Shown: positions 1 through 7,676 of the stretch, piece by piece
Layout: each line of letters starts with the position of its first letter
How positions within the stretch are numbered: position 1 is the stretch's first letter
From: Aeromonas sobria
Lineage (GTDB): Bacteria > Pseudomonadota > Gammaproteobacteria > Enterobacterales > Aeromonadaceae
Direction: 5' to 3'
NCBI RefSeq assembly: GCF_000820145.1
Contig: NZ_CDBW01000048.1
Coordinates: 1-64,000 of the forward strand
Length of the DNA: 64,000 nucleotides
Notes under the pieces: generated by a model
Databases searched by the model: none
Told to the model about the DNA's origin: nothing
Seen by the model: only the letters and a program-made list of their open reading frames with translations
Program-made: the position numbers and the translations under genes

Positions 1-4
1 TGGC

Positions 5-280
5 GTAACGGGTGGTACAAACGCTTGTTGGCAAGGGAGCGGGGAAGAGCGCGAATCACGTTCCGTCAGGGATTGATACTGCATTGAAAAACGGAGCCTC
101 GTGCTCCGTTTTTGTATTTATCACCGCAGATGGAACTCGGCGGTGCTCTTCCAATGCACAGCTTGGTTGCCGTAACGGGTGGTACAAACGCTTGTTGGCA
201 AGGGAGCGGGAAGAGCGCGAATCGCGTTCCGTCAGGGATTGATGCTGCATTGAAAAACGGAGCCTCGCGCTCCGTTTTTG
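5..280 (+). repeat. Tandem duplicate of a ~109-nt unit ending in an intrinsic terminator
   Basis: Two near-identical segments lie at 5-114 and 172-280, offset by about 167 bp and differing by a few substitutions and one G deletion. Each ends in a hairpin with ACGGAG/CTCCGT arms followed by a T-run (stems 87-113 and 253-279), and each carries several GGA motifs. No convincing ORF fits. The spacer 115-171 may be the 5' part of copy 2. This looks like tandem small-RNA genes or repeated 3' ends of a transcript whose start is left of the window. Function is unknown. Confidence 0.6.
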
Positions 281-306
281 CGTTTATTACCCTTAGCTGC
301 ATAACA

Positions 307-332
307 ACGGGGGCCGAAAGGCCCCCGTTTTG
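307..332. terminator. Intrinsic terminator between repeat units and katA
   Basis: A GGGGGCC/GGCCCCC stem (309-315 with 320-326) closes a GAAA tetraloop and is followed on the plus strand by a T-rich tract. It sits in the convergent gap downstream of katA (minus) and the repeat units (plus), so it may stop both. The T-tract is better on the plus strand. Confidence 0.7.
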
Positions 333-363
333 TTTTGCTGTCTTTTACCTGTCAGATCATGGC

Positions 364-1812
364 CTAGCGTTGCAGCGCGGCCAGTGCCAGTTCGATCCGC
401 TTGGCGTACTCGGGGTCTGCCTGCTCGAAGTGCTTGAGCTGGGCCGCGACAATGGCGTCATCCTCCACATTGATGAGGGATCGCGCCAGGTTGGCGGCGA
501 GCCGTGAACGCTGCCCCTCGTCCATGATGCGGAACAGGTTGCCGGGCTGGCTGTAGTAGTCGCTGTCGTAGTCACGGAAGTCGTAGTGCAGGGCGGCCCC
601 TTCCAGACTCAACGCCGGTTCGTGCTGCTCGCTCGGTTGCTGGGTACCAAAGCGGTTCGGCTGATAGTTGGGGCTGGCGCCGCCATTGCTATCCGCTCGC
701 ATGGCACCGTCACGATGGGCGCCGTGATGGAACGGGCAGCGAGGGGCGTTGACCGGCAGCAGGCCGTGGTTGACCCCGAGGCGATAGCGCTGGGTGTCGC
801 CGTAGGAGAAGAGTCTCCCTTGCAGCATGCGATCCGGCGAGAAGCCGATACCGGGCACCACGTTGGCCGGGGTGAAGGCGGCCTGCTCCACATGGGCGAA
901 GTAGTTGTCCGGGTTCTGGTTGAGCTCCAGCACGCCGACCGGGATCAGCGGGTAGTCGCTGTGCGGCCACACCTTGGTGAGGTCGAACGGGTGGATCTGG
1001 TAAGTCTGGGCATCGGCCTCCGGCATCACCTGCACATAGACCTTCCAGCGCGGGAAGTCGCCCTGCTCGATGGCATTGAACAGATCGGCCTGGCTGGTCT
1101 CCCGATCCTGTCCAACGACATTGGCCGCCTCTTCATCGGTGTAGAAGCTGTGGCCCTGCTCGGTCTTGAAGTGGAACTTGACCCAGAAGCGCTCGTTGGC
1201 GTCGTTGATAAAGCTGAAGGTGTGGCTGCCGTAGCCGTTCATCTCCCGCAGGCTCTTGGGAATGCCACGATCGCTGAACAGTATGGTGACCTGATGCAGG
1301 GATTCCGGATGGCGGGACCAGAAGTCCCAGGCGGCGGTGGCGCTGCGCAGGTTGGTGCGCGGATCCCGCTTCTGGGTGTGGATGAAGTCGGGGAATTTCA
1401 GCGGATCGCGGATGAAGAAGATCGGGGTGTTGTTGCCCACCAGATCCCAGTTGCCCTGCTCGGTATAGAACTTGAGGGCGAAGCCACGCACGTCGCGTTC
1501 GGCATCGGCGGCGCCCTTCTCACCGGCCACGGTGGAGAAGCGCAGGAAGACCGGGGTCTGCTTGCCGATGGCGTTGAACAGGTCGGCCTTGCTGAACTGG
1601 CTGATGTCGTGGGTCACGGTAAAGGTGCCGTAGGCGCCGGAGCCCTTAGCGTGAACCACCCGCTCGGGAATGCGCTCGCGGTCGAAGTGGGCGAGTTTCT
1701 CCATCAACCAGATATCTTGCATCAGGACGGGGCCGCGCGGGCCGGCGGTGAGGCTGTTGTTGTTGTCGACGACGGGGGCGCCGTTGGCGCTGTGCAGGGT
1801 CTTGTCAGTCAT
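364..1812 (-). CDS. katA: Monofunctional heme catalase (small-subunit type)
   Basis: Catalase that dismutates hydrogen peroxide to water and oxygen. The 482-residue length matches clade 3 small-subunit catalases. Visible residues are the distal His54 in RVVHAKGSGA, the following Asn at about 127 (GNNTP), and the proximal heme ligand Tyr337 in the RLFSYGDTQRYR segment. There is no C-terminal flavodoxin-like extension, so it is not a HPII-type enzyme, and no signal peptide, so it is cytosolic. The ATG follows a GGAGAG-type ribosome site. It stands alone, convergent with the repeat units on its 3' side. A peroxide-responsive regulator is likely but no OxyR site was identified. Confidence 0.95.
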   Translation of the reverse strand: MTDKTLHSANGAPVVDNNNSLTAGPRGPVLMQDIWLMEKLAHFDRERIPERVVHAKGSGAYGTFTVTHDISQFSKADLFNAIGKQTPVFLRFSTVAGEKGAADAERDVRGFALKFYTEQGNWDLVGNNTPIFFIRDPLKFPDFIHTQKRDPRTNLRSATAAWDFWSRHPESLHQVTILFSDRGIPKSLREMNGYGSHTFSFINDANERFWVKFHFKTEQGHSFYTDEEAANVVGQDRETSQADLFNAIEQGDFPRWKVYVQVMPEADAQTYQIHPFDLTKVWPHSDYPLIPVGVLELNQNPDNYFAHVEQAAFTPANVVPGIGFSPDRMLQGRLFSYGDTQRYRLGVNHGLLPVNAPRCPFHHGAHRDGAMRADSNGGASPNYQPNRFGTQQPSEQHEPALSLEGAALHYDFRDYDSDYYSQPGNLFRIMDEGQRSRLAANLARSLINVEDDAIVAAQLKHFEQADPEYAKRIELALAALQR

Positions 1813-1973
1813 GGCTTCTCTCCTTGTTGATATGGGGCCAGCCTACGGATCTGCGCAATGATGGGCCAATGGGCCTTTCCTCGCCCTTTGATAGGCAAGA
1901 CAAATGGGTGCGGGTGGGGGATGTGTAACCGCGCCGGATATTGCATGATGGGGGTTTCGAGAAGGAGCCTCAT

Positions 1974-2471
1974 ATGCAGATTACTATCCGTCATGCCGAA
2001 CCCGCCGATGCTCCCGCCTTGCGGGATCTCTACGCCCTGCCCAATGCCCAGGCGGGCACTCTGCACCTGCCTATGCCTCCCCTTAGCCAGTGGCAGAAGC
2101 GGTTGGAGAGCGGTGATGTGGTCGCCTTGGTGGCGGAGGCAGATGGGCTGCTGGTGGGCCAGATCTCATTGCATGTGGAGCCCAATCCGAGACGCAAGCA
2201 TGTGGCAGGTATTGGCATGGGAGTGCGGGATGACTGGGCTGGCAAGGGGGTGGGCTCTGCCCTGATGGCCGCGGCGCTGGACCTGGCAGATAACTGGCTC
2301 AACCTGCACCGGATTGAACTGACGGTTTTCGTCGATAACGAAGCGGCGCAGGCGCTCTATCGCAAGTTCGGCTTTGTGGAAGAGGGGCGGGCCCGTGACT
2401 ATGCCTTCCGCCAGGGGCGCTATGTGGATGTGTTCTACATGGCCAGAGTCGCGGGGGGCGCCAGTCGCTAA
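1974..2471 (+). CDS. yhhY: GNAT N-acetyltransferase, YhhY/AaaT-like
   Basis: GNAT-fold acetyltransferase of 165 residues. It closely resembles E. coli YhhY (L-amino acid N-acetyltransferase AaaT): the HAE opening, PRR-HVA in the middle, the acetyl-CoA loop region WAGKGVGSALM, the RIELTVFVDN-A strand and the YVD-YYMAR-like end all match. The start at 1974 follows AAGGAGCC; an upstream in-frame ATG at 1941 lacks such a site. The next gene starts 4 nt after its stop, so the two are probably co-transcribed. Substrate is inferred from the family only. Confidence 0.85.
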   Translation: MQITIRHAEPADAPALRDLYALPNAQAGTLHLPMPPLSQWQKRLESGDVVALVAEADGLLVGQISLHVEPNPRRKHVAGIGMGVRDDWAGKGVGSALMAAALDLADNWLNLHRIELTVFVDNEAAQALYRKFGFVEEGRARDYAFRQGRYVDVFYMARVAGGASR

Positions 2472-2475
2472 CAGC

Positions 2476-3330
2476 ATGGTCGACTATCAGGCCAGATTGC
2501 GCCCGGTGATCCGGGCGCTGGAGCAGAACCCTGAGCTCTGCCTCAGTGAGGCGGCCAGTCTCGCGTCGCTCTCCAGCTATCACTTTCATCGGATCTTTAC
2601 CGCCGTCACCGGCGAAACTCCGGCCGAGATGCAGCGCCGCCTGCGGCTGGAGCGGGCGGCCCGATCCCTCTGTTACAGCCGGGATCCGGTGACCGAGATC
2701 GCCTTCTCGGCCGGTTTTTCCAGCTCGCAGGCCTTTGCCAAGGCGTTTCGCAAGCAGTTTGCCATGACGCCGGGGGCGCTGCGCCAGCAACCCTCGCTGC
2801 TGCAACTGAGCAAGAATGGACACGCCGCCCCCTGTGAGGCTGGTTATGCTGAAAGCCGTTCCCATGAAAGGAGGCAACCGATGAAAACCGAACAGATGGC
2901 CCCGCTCACCCTGGCTTATATCCGGGTGACCGGCCCTTACGGCACTGGCTATGAGCCGGTATGTGACCAGCTCTACCAGTGGTCTGCCGAGCAGGGGCAG
3001 ACCGAGGGGGAGTGGATCTTCATCTACCACGACAACCCCGAGATCACTGCGCCCCAGCAGTGCCGCACCGATATCTGCGTCACCGTTGCGGCGGGTACCA
3101 AAGGCAGCGGTAATGTGGAGATCCAACAGCTGGCGGGCGGCCGTTATGGCCAGTCACGTTTCACCGTGACCGACCCGGCCCAGTATCCTGCGCTCTGGCA
3201 ACAGCATATCGGTGAGGTGGTGGCGGCCGGTTTCGAATTTGATGATCGACCCTGTTTCGAGCTCTATCACAGCTTCGATCCGGTGACCAAGGTCGCGGAT
3301 GTGAGCTTCTGCTCCAGCCTCAAGGGCTAG
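2476..3330 (+). CDS. AraC-family regulator with GyrI-like effector domain
   Basis: 284-residue protein with an N-terminal AraC double helix-turn-helix (about residues 8-108, with PAEMQRRLRLERAA and FSSSQAFAKAFRKQF) and a C-terminal GyrI-like ligand-binding domain (about 135-284, beginning MKTEQMAPLTLAYIRV). This is the same domain order as Rob and BmrR-type multidrug sensors, where the GyrI-like part binds small hydrophobic or cationic compounds. The start is the ATG 4 nt after the acetyltransferase stop; a longer in-frame start would overlap that gene by about 100 nt. An effector and targets cannot be read from the sequence; the upstream acetyltransferase gene is a plausible partner. Confidence 0.85.
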   Translation: MVDYQARLRPVIRALEQNPELCLSEAASLASLSSYHFHRIFTAVTGETPAEMQRRLRLERAARSLCYSRDPVTEIAFSAGFSSSQAFAKAFRKQFAMTPGALRQQPSLLQLSKNGHAAPCEAGYAESRSHERRQPMKTEQMAPLTLAYIRVTGPYGTGYEPVCDQLYQWSAEQGQTEGEWIFIYHDNPEITAPQQCRTDICVTVAAGTKGSGNVEIQQLAGGRYGQSRFTVTDPAQYPALWQQHIGEVVAAGFEFDDRPCFELYHSFDPVTKVADVSFCSSLKG

Positions 3331-3427
3331 GGCACAACAAGACGGAAGGGGCGTTGCAGAACGCCGTGCAGCAACGAGAGAGCCGGACACTGTCCGGCTC
3401 TTGTGTATCTGGCGATTGGGGCGGCGT

Positions 3428-4015
3428 TTAGCGCTGGAACCCCTTCTGGGCGAACTTGGGGCGCGCGTTCATGATCTGCTCCACCTGCTCGTCGCTCATC
3501 TTGCCACGCGACAGCCCCAGCACCTTGTAGGTGAGCAGCGGTCGGGCAGGCAGGGCGATCATCAGGGCACGGATCTGGTTCTCGTCATCCTTCTCTCGCA
3601 CCGGCTTGCCGTAGGCGTAGGTAAGGACGCCGGCATCCATCAGGTTTTTGACGGCGGGCTCGGTGATCGGCAAGTTTATGACGCTTTTGCGCTGCAGCAC
3701 GAACTCGCGCAACACAGCCTTCTCATTGAAGTCGAGGAAGCCGATCATCTGGGTCAGCTGGTCCTGCTGACGACGCGCCTGCCACTCCTCACAGGCCCAC
3801 TCCCAGGCGATCAAAAAGCCCTGACTGCAGAAGTAGGAGATGGCGATCAGCATGCCGACTCCCAGCCAGGCCGCGTGTTCCATCGCCCACAGGCTGACAG
3901 CCCCTTTCATCAGCCCAGCCGGAAACAGCAAGATGATGCTGCAGCAGAGCAACAACCAGACCATCAGCCAGTTGAGGCGGTTCAGTTGATAGAAATGTTG
4001 GATCCACCGTTTCAT
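3428..4015 (-). CDS. Membrane protein with SieB-like (superinfection exclusion B) organisation
   Basis: 195-residue inner-membrane protein with two N-terminal hydrophobic segments (about residues 15-35 and 48-70) and a soluble C-terminal part. The stretch LDFNEKAVLREFVLQ followed by an I-LPI-AV-L-GVL pattern is typical of the SieB superinfection-exclusion family, first known from lambdoid prophages. There are no phage genes nearby, so this is a host-resident homologue. The gene is monocistronic, convergent with the AraC-GyrI gene and divergent from the antiporter gene. Family assignment is from motif memory; a role in phage exclusion is inferred, not shown. Confidence 0.6.
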   Translation of the reverse strand: MKRWIQHFYQLNRLNWLMVWLLLCCSIILLFPAGLMKGAVSLWAMEHAAWLGVGMLIAISYFCSQGFLIAWEWACEEWQARRQQDQLTQMIGFLDFNEKAVLREFVLQRKSVINLPITEPAVKNLMDAGVLTYAYGKPVREKDDENQIRALMIALPARPLLTYKVLGLSRGKMSDEQVEQIMNARPKFAQKGFQR

Positions 4016-4189
4016 CGTTCATCCTTCCCAAACTGTTGTGGATAGTGAACTACCTACAGCAAGCTGTGTGCCAAGAGTGCAATTTTGGGGGGAGTGCGGC
4101 GGGTCGGGTTACATTCCCTTACAACTCAGTCAGTGAGTGATGAATTGTTTGTCTTGTGAACGGGCTGCCGCGTTGCTAAAAAGCCCCCT

Positions 4190-4312
4190 CAGTCATTGGG
4201 GAGTAGCAACCCGCCCGCATTCCGGGCCGGGCCCATGTCAACACTCTTGGATCCTCGCATCCATGGCATGGGCGGCGATAGGCACTATCGCTCTGCAAGA
4301 CCTTTGGCCTCG
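4190..4312 (+). promoter_or_regulatory. yybP-ykoY family manganese riboswitch
   Basis: The leader of the antiporter gene carries both hallmark conserved loops of the yybP-ykoY class: GGGGAGTAGC at 4198-4207 and GCAAGACC followed by TTTGG at 4294-4306, with GTCAAC at 4237-4242 between them and paired GC-rich arms around CGCCCGCATTCCGGGCCGGG. These loops form the Mn2+ pocket in known members. It ends about 70 nt before the ATG at 4381. The family is an established Mn2+ sensor; boundaries are estimated by eye. Confidence 0.85.
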
Positions 4313-4324
4313 ATATGCACGCCA

Positions 4325-4372
4325 GCCGGGCGAGCCATGTCGGGTCCATTGGTTATTCTGCTCGCCTGGCGG
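4325..4372 (+). promoter_or_regulatory. Riboswitch expression-platform hairpin covering the SD of the antiporter
   Basis: GCCGGGCGAG (4325-4334) can pair with CTCGCCTGGC (4361-4370) with one G-U pair. The 3' arm overlaps TGGCGG at 4367-4372, the only plausible Shine-Dalgarno for the ATG at 4381. There is no U-tract. This fits translational control by ligand-dependent opening, as known for the E. coli alx and mntP members of the class. The switching itself is inferred. Confidence 0.6.
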
Positions 4373-4380
4373 TATCTATT

Positions 4381-5367
4381 ATGTCGATTACCCTGCTGTT
4401 ATTTCTCGCCTCTGCGGTCACCATCTACCTTGCCTGCGAATACTTCGTCAACGGCATCGAGTGGACCGGCCACCACTTCAAACTATCCCAAAGTGCCACA
4501 GGCTCGCTGTTGGCGGCGCTCGGTACGGCGCTGCCCGAGTGCATCGTCACCCTCACCGCCTTGCTGATGGGCAACACGGCCGCCCAGCAGGAGATCGGCA
4601 TTGGCGCCGCCCTCGGCGGGCCGCTGGTGCTGGCGACCATCGGCTATGCTGCGGTCGGTCTCACCCTGCTGCTTTGCATGGGGCGTACCGAACGGGCCAT
4701 CAATAGTGAGGTGCAGCGGGAGATTGGTCGGGATCAGCGCTGGTTTATCGGTATCTTTCTGGTGGCGACCGCGCTGGGTCTGGTCGCCTTTAGCGGCAAG
4801 AGCTGGCTGGCCCCGCTCTTTGTGCTGGTCTACCTCGTCTATGTGCGGCGTGAGCTGAAACAGAGCGATAGCCACGAGGTCGAGCTGCCGGAGCCCCTCA
4901 AACTGGCACCCGATGCCGGGATTCCGCCCCTTGGCAAGGTGCTGCTGCAGACGCTGGGTGCGCTGGTGGTGGTGGCGCTGGCGGCCCAGCTGTTTGTTCA
5001 TCAGCTGGAGAGCATGGGCGAGCTGTTTGGCCTCTCGCCGGTGCTGGCGGCCCTGCTGCTGAGTCCGGTGGCGACCGAGATGCCGGAGCTGATGAACGTG
5101 CTGATCTGGGTGCGACAGGGCAAGACCAGGCTGGCCTTGGCCAATATCTCCGGGGCCATGATGATCCAGGGCACCATCCCCAAGGCGTTCTGTCTGCTGT
5201 TTACCCCCTGGTTGCTGAGTGGTGCCATGCTGGCCTCTGCGATCGTGACAGTATTGGCGATGGTGTTGCTCTGGTGGGGGTTTCGCCGGGGGGCGATGAC
5301 GGCTGGCCGTCTGGCACTGATTGGTCTGCTCTATCTGTGCTTCTGCGGTTGGCTGTTAGTGATGTGA
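4381..5367 (+). CDS. CaCA-family (Ca2+/cation) antiporter, candidate Mn2+ exporter
   Basis: 328-residue polytopic membrane protein with the two-repeat organisation of the Na+/Ca2+ exchanger superfamily: repeat 1 contains GSLLAALGTALPECIVTL and repeat 2 SPVLAALLLSPVATEMPELM. These are alpha-repeat-like motifs with acidic ion-binding residues. About ten membrane spans are visible with a short central hydrophilic loop. The start at 4381 places the protein directly at the first membrane helix and behind the riboswitch hairpin; a longer in-frame ATG at 4315 lies inside that leader. The Mn riboswitch suggests export of excess manganese. Ion specificity is inferred from the riboswitch. Confidence 0.8.
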   Translation: MSITLLLFLASAVTIYLACEYFVNGIEWTGHHFKLSQSATGSLLAALGTALPECIVTLTALLMGNTAAQQEIGIGAALGGPLVLATIGYAAVGLTLLLCMGRTERAINSEVQREIGRDQRWFIGIFLVATALGLVAFSGKSWLAPLFVLVYLVYVRRELKQSDSHEVELPEPLKLAPDAGIPPLGKVLLQTLGALVVVALAAQLFVHQLESMGELFGLSPVLAALLLSPVATEMPELMNVLIWVRQGKTRLALANISGAMMIQGTIPKAFCLLFTPWLLSGAMLASAIVTVLAMVLLWWGFRRGAMTAGRLALIGLLYLCFCGWLLVM

Positions 5368-5437
5368 GCATTCAGGGGGGGGCGGATCGGTCGGGGCATC
5401 AAGGCGATCGCTATTGAGCGCCCCTAAAGTAGCAACG

Positions 5438-5472
5438 ACACAGCCCGGCAAGACACTCCTGCCGGGCTGTGT
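5438..5472. terminator. Bidirectional stem-loop between convergent genes
   Basis: Perfect 13-bp arms (ACACAGCCCGGCA at 5438-5450 and its complement at 5460-5472) around a 9-nt loop, placed between the antiporter gene (plus) and the MHS transporter gene (minus). There is no clear U-tract on either strand, so it may act as an RNA 3'-end barrier rather than a strong terminator. Confidence 0.5.
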
Positions 5473-5512
5473 GTGGGTCAGGCGGCCCCGCGCCTTAAGT
5501 TCCAAGCCGGTT

Positions 5513-6829
5513 TCAGGTGGGCTGGGGCAGCTGTTGTTGCGAGGTGCGTTGCTGGAACCAGAGCCAGAGGCCGATGGCAAAACCCAGCACTGAAAGACTG
5601 ACCACATAGTGGGAGGGGGCCAGCATGTCGTTCTTCATCCACAGGGTCACCGCCATCGGGGTGAGGCCGCCGAAGATGGCGTAGGCCACGTTGTAGGAGA
5701 ACGACAGACCGGAGAAGCGCACCACCGGCGGGAAGGCGTTGACCATCACGTAAGGCACGGCACCGACAATCCCGACCGCAAAGCCCGCCAGCATGTAGAG
5801 CGGCACCAGCTGGCTCGTGCCTGCCGCCAGACCGTGATAGAAGGCGTAGCTGGAGCCTGCCAGCAGCAGGGAACCGAGCATGAAGGTGATACCGCTGCCC
5901 AGCAGGTCGATCAGTCGGCCATATACGATGCAGCCGAGGGTCAGGGCCACGATGGCCAGCGAGTTGGCGGTCAGGGCGTCCGCCGGGCTGATGCCATAGA
6001 CCTTCTGCAGATAGGTCGGGGTCATCAGGATCACCACCACGATACCGGCGGAGAGCAGCCAGGTGAGCAGCATGGAGACCACCACGCTGCTCTTGTGGTT
6101 GCGCAGCACCGTCTTGAGGGGCAGCTCGTCGGCCAGGGTCTTGTTGGCTTTCATCTCGGCGAAGACCGGGGTCTCGTGCAACCAGCGACGCAGGTACATG
6201 GCGACGATGCCGAAGATACCGCCCAGCAGGAAGGGCACCCGCCAGCCCCACTCGCTCACTTCGGCCGGGGTCAGGCTCTTGTTGACCGCAGTGGCGATGA
6301 GGGAGCCGAGCAGGATGCCGGCCGTCAATCCAGCCGTGAGCGTGCCGCAGGCGACCCCGACCCGACGGGCAGGAACGTGCTCGGCGACAAACACCCAGGC
6401 GCCCGGCACTTCACCGCCGATGGCAGCGCCTTGCAGGATACGCAGTCCCAGCAGGGCGATGGGGGCACCGATGCCGAGCACCGCATAGGTGGGCAGCAGA
6501 CCGATCAACAGGGTCGGCAGCGCCATCATGATGATGCTGAGGGTGAACATCCGCTTGCGGCCGATGAGATCGCCAAAGTGGGCCATGATGATGCCGCCGA
6601 GCGGGCGGGCCAGATAACCGGCGGCGAAGATGCCGAAGGTCTGGAACTGGCGCAGCCACTCGGGAATGTCGGCCGGGAAGAACAGCTCGCCGATGACCAC
6701 GGCGAAGAAGACGAAGATGATGAAATCGTAAAACTCCAGCGCCCCGCCGAGGGCGGCCAGACTCAGGGTCTTGTAATCTTGTCGATTGAGGGGGCGGGCG
6801 TGATCGTGTTGTTGTGCGGTTGTGCTCAT
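5513..6829 (-). CDS. MFS transporter, metabolite:H+ symporter (MHS) family
   Basis: 438-residue major-facilitator protein with 12 predicted membrane spans. The loop 2-3 signature HFGDLIGRKRMF and the RILQGAAIGGEVPGAW segment of helix 5 are typical of the MHS family (ProP, ShiA, citrate and dicarboxylate symporters). ALEFYDF in helix 1 is also characteristic. The start chosen gives MSTTAQQHD just before helix 1; the longer upstream reading is hydrophilic and unlike the family. It is divergent from the PP-loop gene. The substrate cannot be told from the sequence. Confidence 0.85.
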   Translation of the reverse strand: MSTTAQQHDHARPLNRQDYKTLSLAALGGALEFYDFIIFVFFAVVIGELFFPADIPEWLRQFQTFGIFAAGYLARPLGGIIMAHFGDLIGRKRMFTLSIIMMALPTLLIGLLPTYAVLGIGAPIALLGLRILQGAAIGGEVPGAWVFVAEHVPARRVGVACGTLTAGLTAGILLGSLIATAVNKSLTPAEVSEWGWRVPFLLGGIFGIVAMYLRRWLHETPVFAEMKANKTLADELPLKTVLRNHKSSVVVSMLLTWLLSAGIVVVILMTPTYLQKVYGISPADALTANSLAIVALTLGCIVYGRLIDLLGSGITFMLGSLLLAGSSYAFYHGLAAGTSQLVPLYMLAGFAVGIVGAVPYVMVNAFPPVVRFSGLSFSYNVAYAIFGGLTPMAVTLWMKNDMLAPSHYVVSLSVLGFAIGLWLWFQQRTSQQQLPQPT

Positions 6830-6995
6830 ATCCGTATGTTTCCCATCGGTTTTTTTAGTTATTGTCAGCCCGCGCAAGGGGCATATACAGGTGTTCGAGA
6901 GTATGCTGCCTGCCTCTTGTGTGTAAATCGCGCAATTCGCAACACTGTCTTGCATCTTTTTGGGGCAATCCGAATGCCCCGCTGGCGGAGGAATG

Positions 6996-7676
6996 ATGGA
7001 AAAGAAACGGGTACTGCTCTCCTGGAGCAGCGGCAAGGATTGCGCATGGGCACTGCATCAGTTGCGGCAAGATCCCGCTATCGAGGTGGTGGGGCTGTTT
7101 ACCACCCTGAATCAGGCGTTCGAGCGGGTGGCGATGCACGGGGTACGCAAGCAGTTGCTGACCGAGCAGGCCGCCTGTGTCGGGCTGCCCCTCATCACCA
7201 TCGATCTGCCCTGGCCCTGCAGCAACGAGGATTACGCCCGCATCATGACCGGCTTTATCGCCGATGTGGTGGCACAGGGGATCCGCCATATGGCCTTTGG
7301 CGACCTGTTCCTTGAGGATGTGCGCGCCTACCGTGAAAAACAGCTGGCAGGCACCGGCATCGAGCCACTGTTCCCGCTGTGGGGCAGCAATACCGGTGAA
7401 CTGGCGCCGCAGATGATGGCCGCTGGCTTGAAGGCGCGGATCAGTGCCCTCGACCCGAACAAGCTGGATGCCAGCCTGGGTGGTCACGATTTCGATCCTG
7501 CCCTGCTGGCGGCCTTGCCGCAGGGGGTGGATCCGTGCGGCGAGAACGGCGAGTTTCACACCCTGGCCTATGATGGTCCCATGTTTCTGCGCCCGTTGGC
7601 GATGTACGTGGGAGAGACGGTGGAGCGGGACGGCTTCATCTTCACTGACTTGTTGCCTGCTGACTCCGCCGCCTAG
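6996..7676 (+). CDS. Dph6-like PP-loop ATP pyrophosphatase domain protein
   Basis: 226-residue cytosolic protein with an N-terminal PP-loop SSGKD (residues 11-15) and the conserved GDLFLEDVR and NGEFHTLAYDGP blocks of the Dph6/COG2102 adenine-nucleotide alpha-hydrolase family. Eukaryotic Dph6 amidates diphthine on EF2; bacteria lack diphthamide, so the bacterial role is unknown. A GGAGG site lies just before two consecutive ATGs (6993, 6996); the second has the better spacing. Its stop overlaps the stop of the convergent HD-GYP gene. Confidence 0.8.
   Translation: MEKKRVLLSWSSGKDCAWALHQLRQDPAIEVVGLFTTLNQAFERVAMHGVRKQLLTEQAACVGLPLITIDLPWPCSNEDYARIMTGFIADVVAQGIRHMAFGDLFLEDVRAYREKQLAGTGIEPLFPLWGSNTGELAPQMMAAGLKARISALDPNKLDASLGGHDFDPALLAALPQGVDPCGENGEFHTLAYDGPMFLRPLAMYVGETVERDGFIFTDLLPADSAA

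Noticed and set aside
586..1830. 414-residue plus-strand ORF opposite katA
   Set aside because: It is the antisense frame of a well-conserved catalase; high GC keeps it open. Its translation has no domain resemblance.
5609..7315. 568-residue plus-strand ORF opposite the MHS transporter
   Set aside because: The translation is rich in His, Gln, Gly, Asp and Glu with no motif, and it covers a clear transporter gene on the other strand as well as part of the PP-loop gene in another frame.
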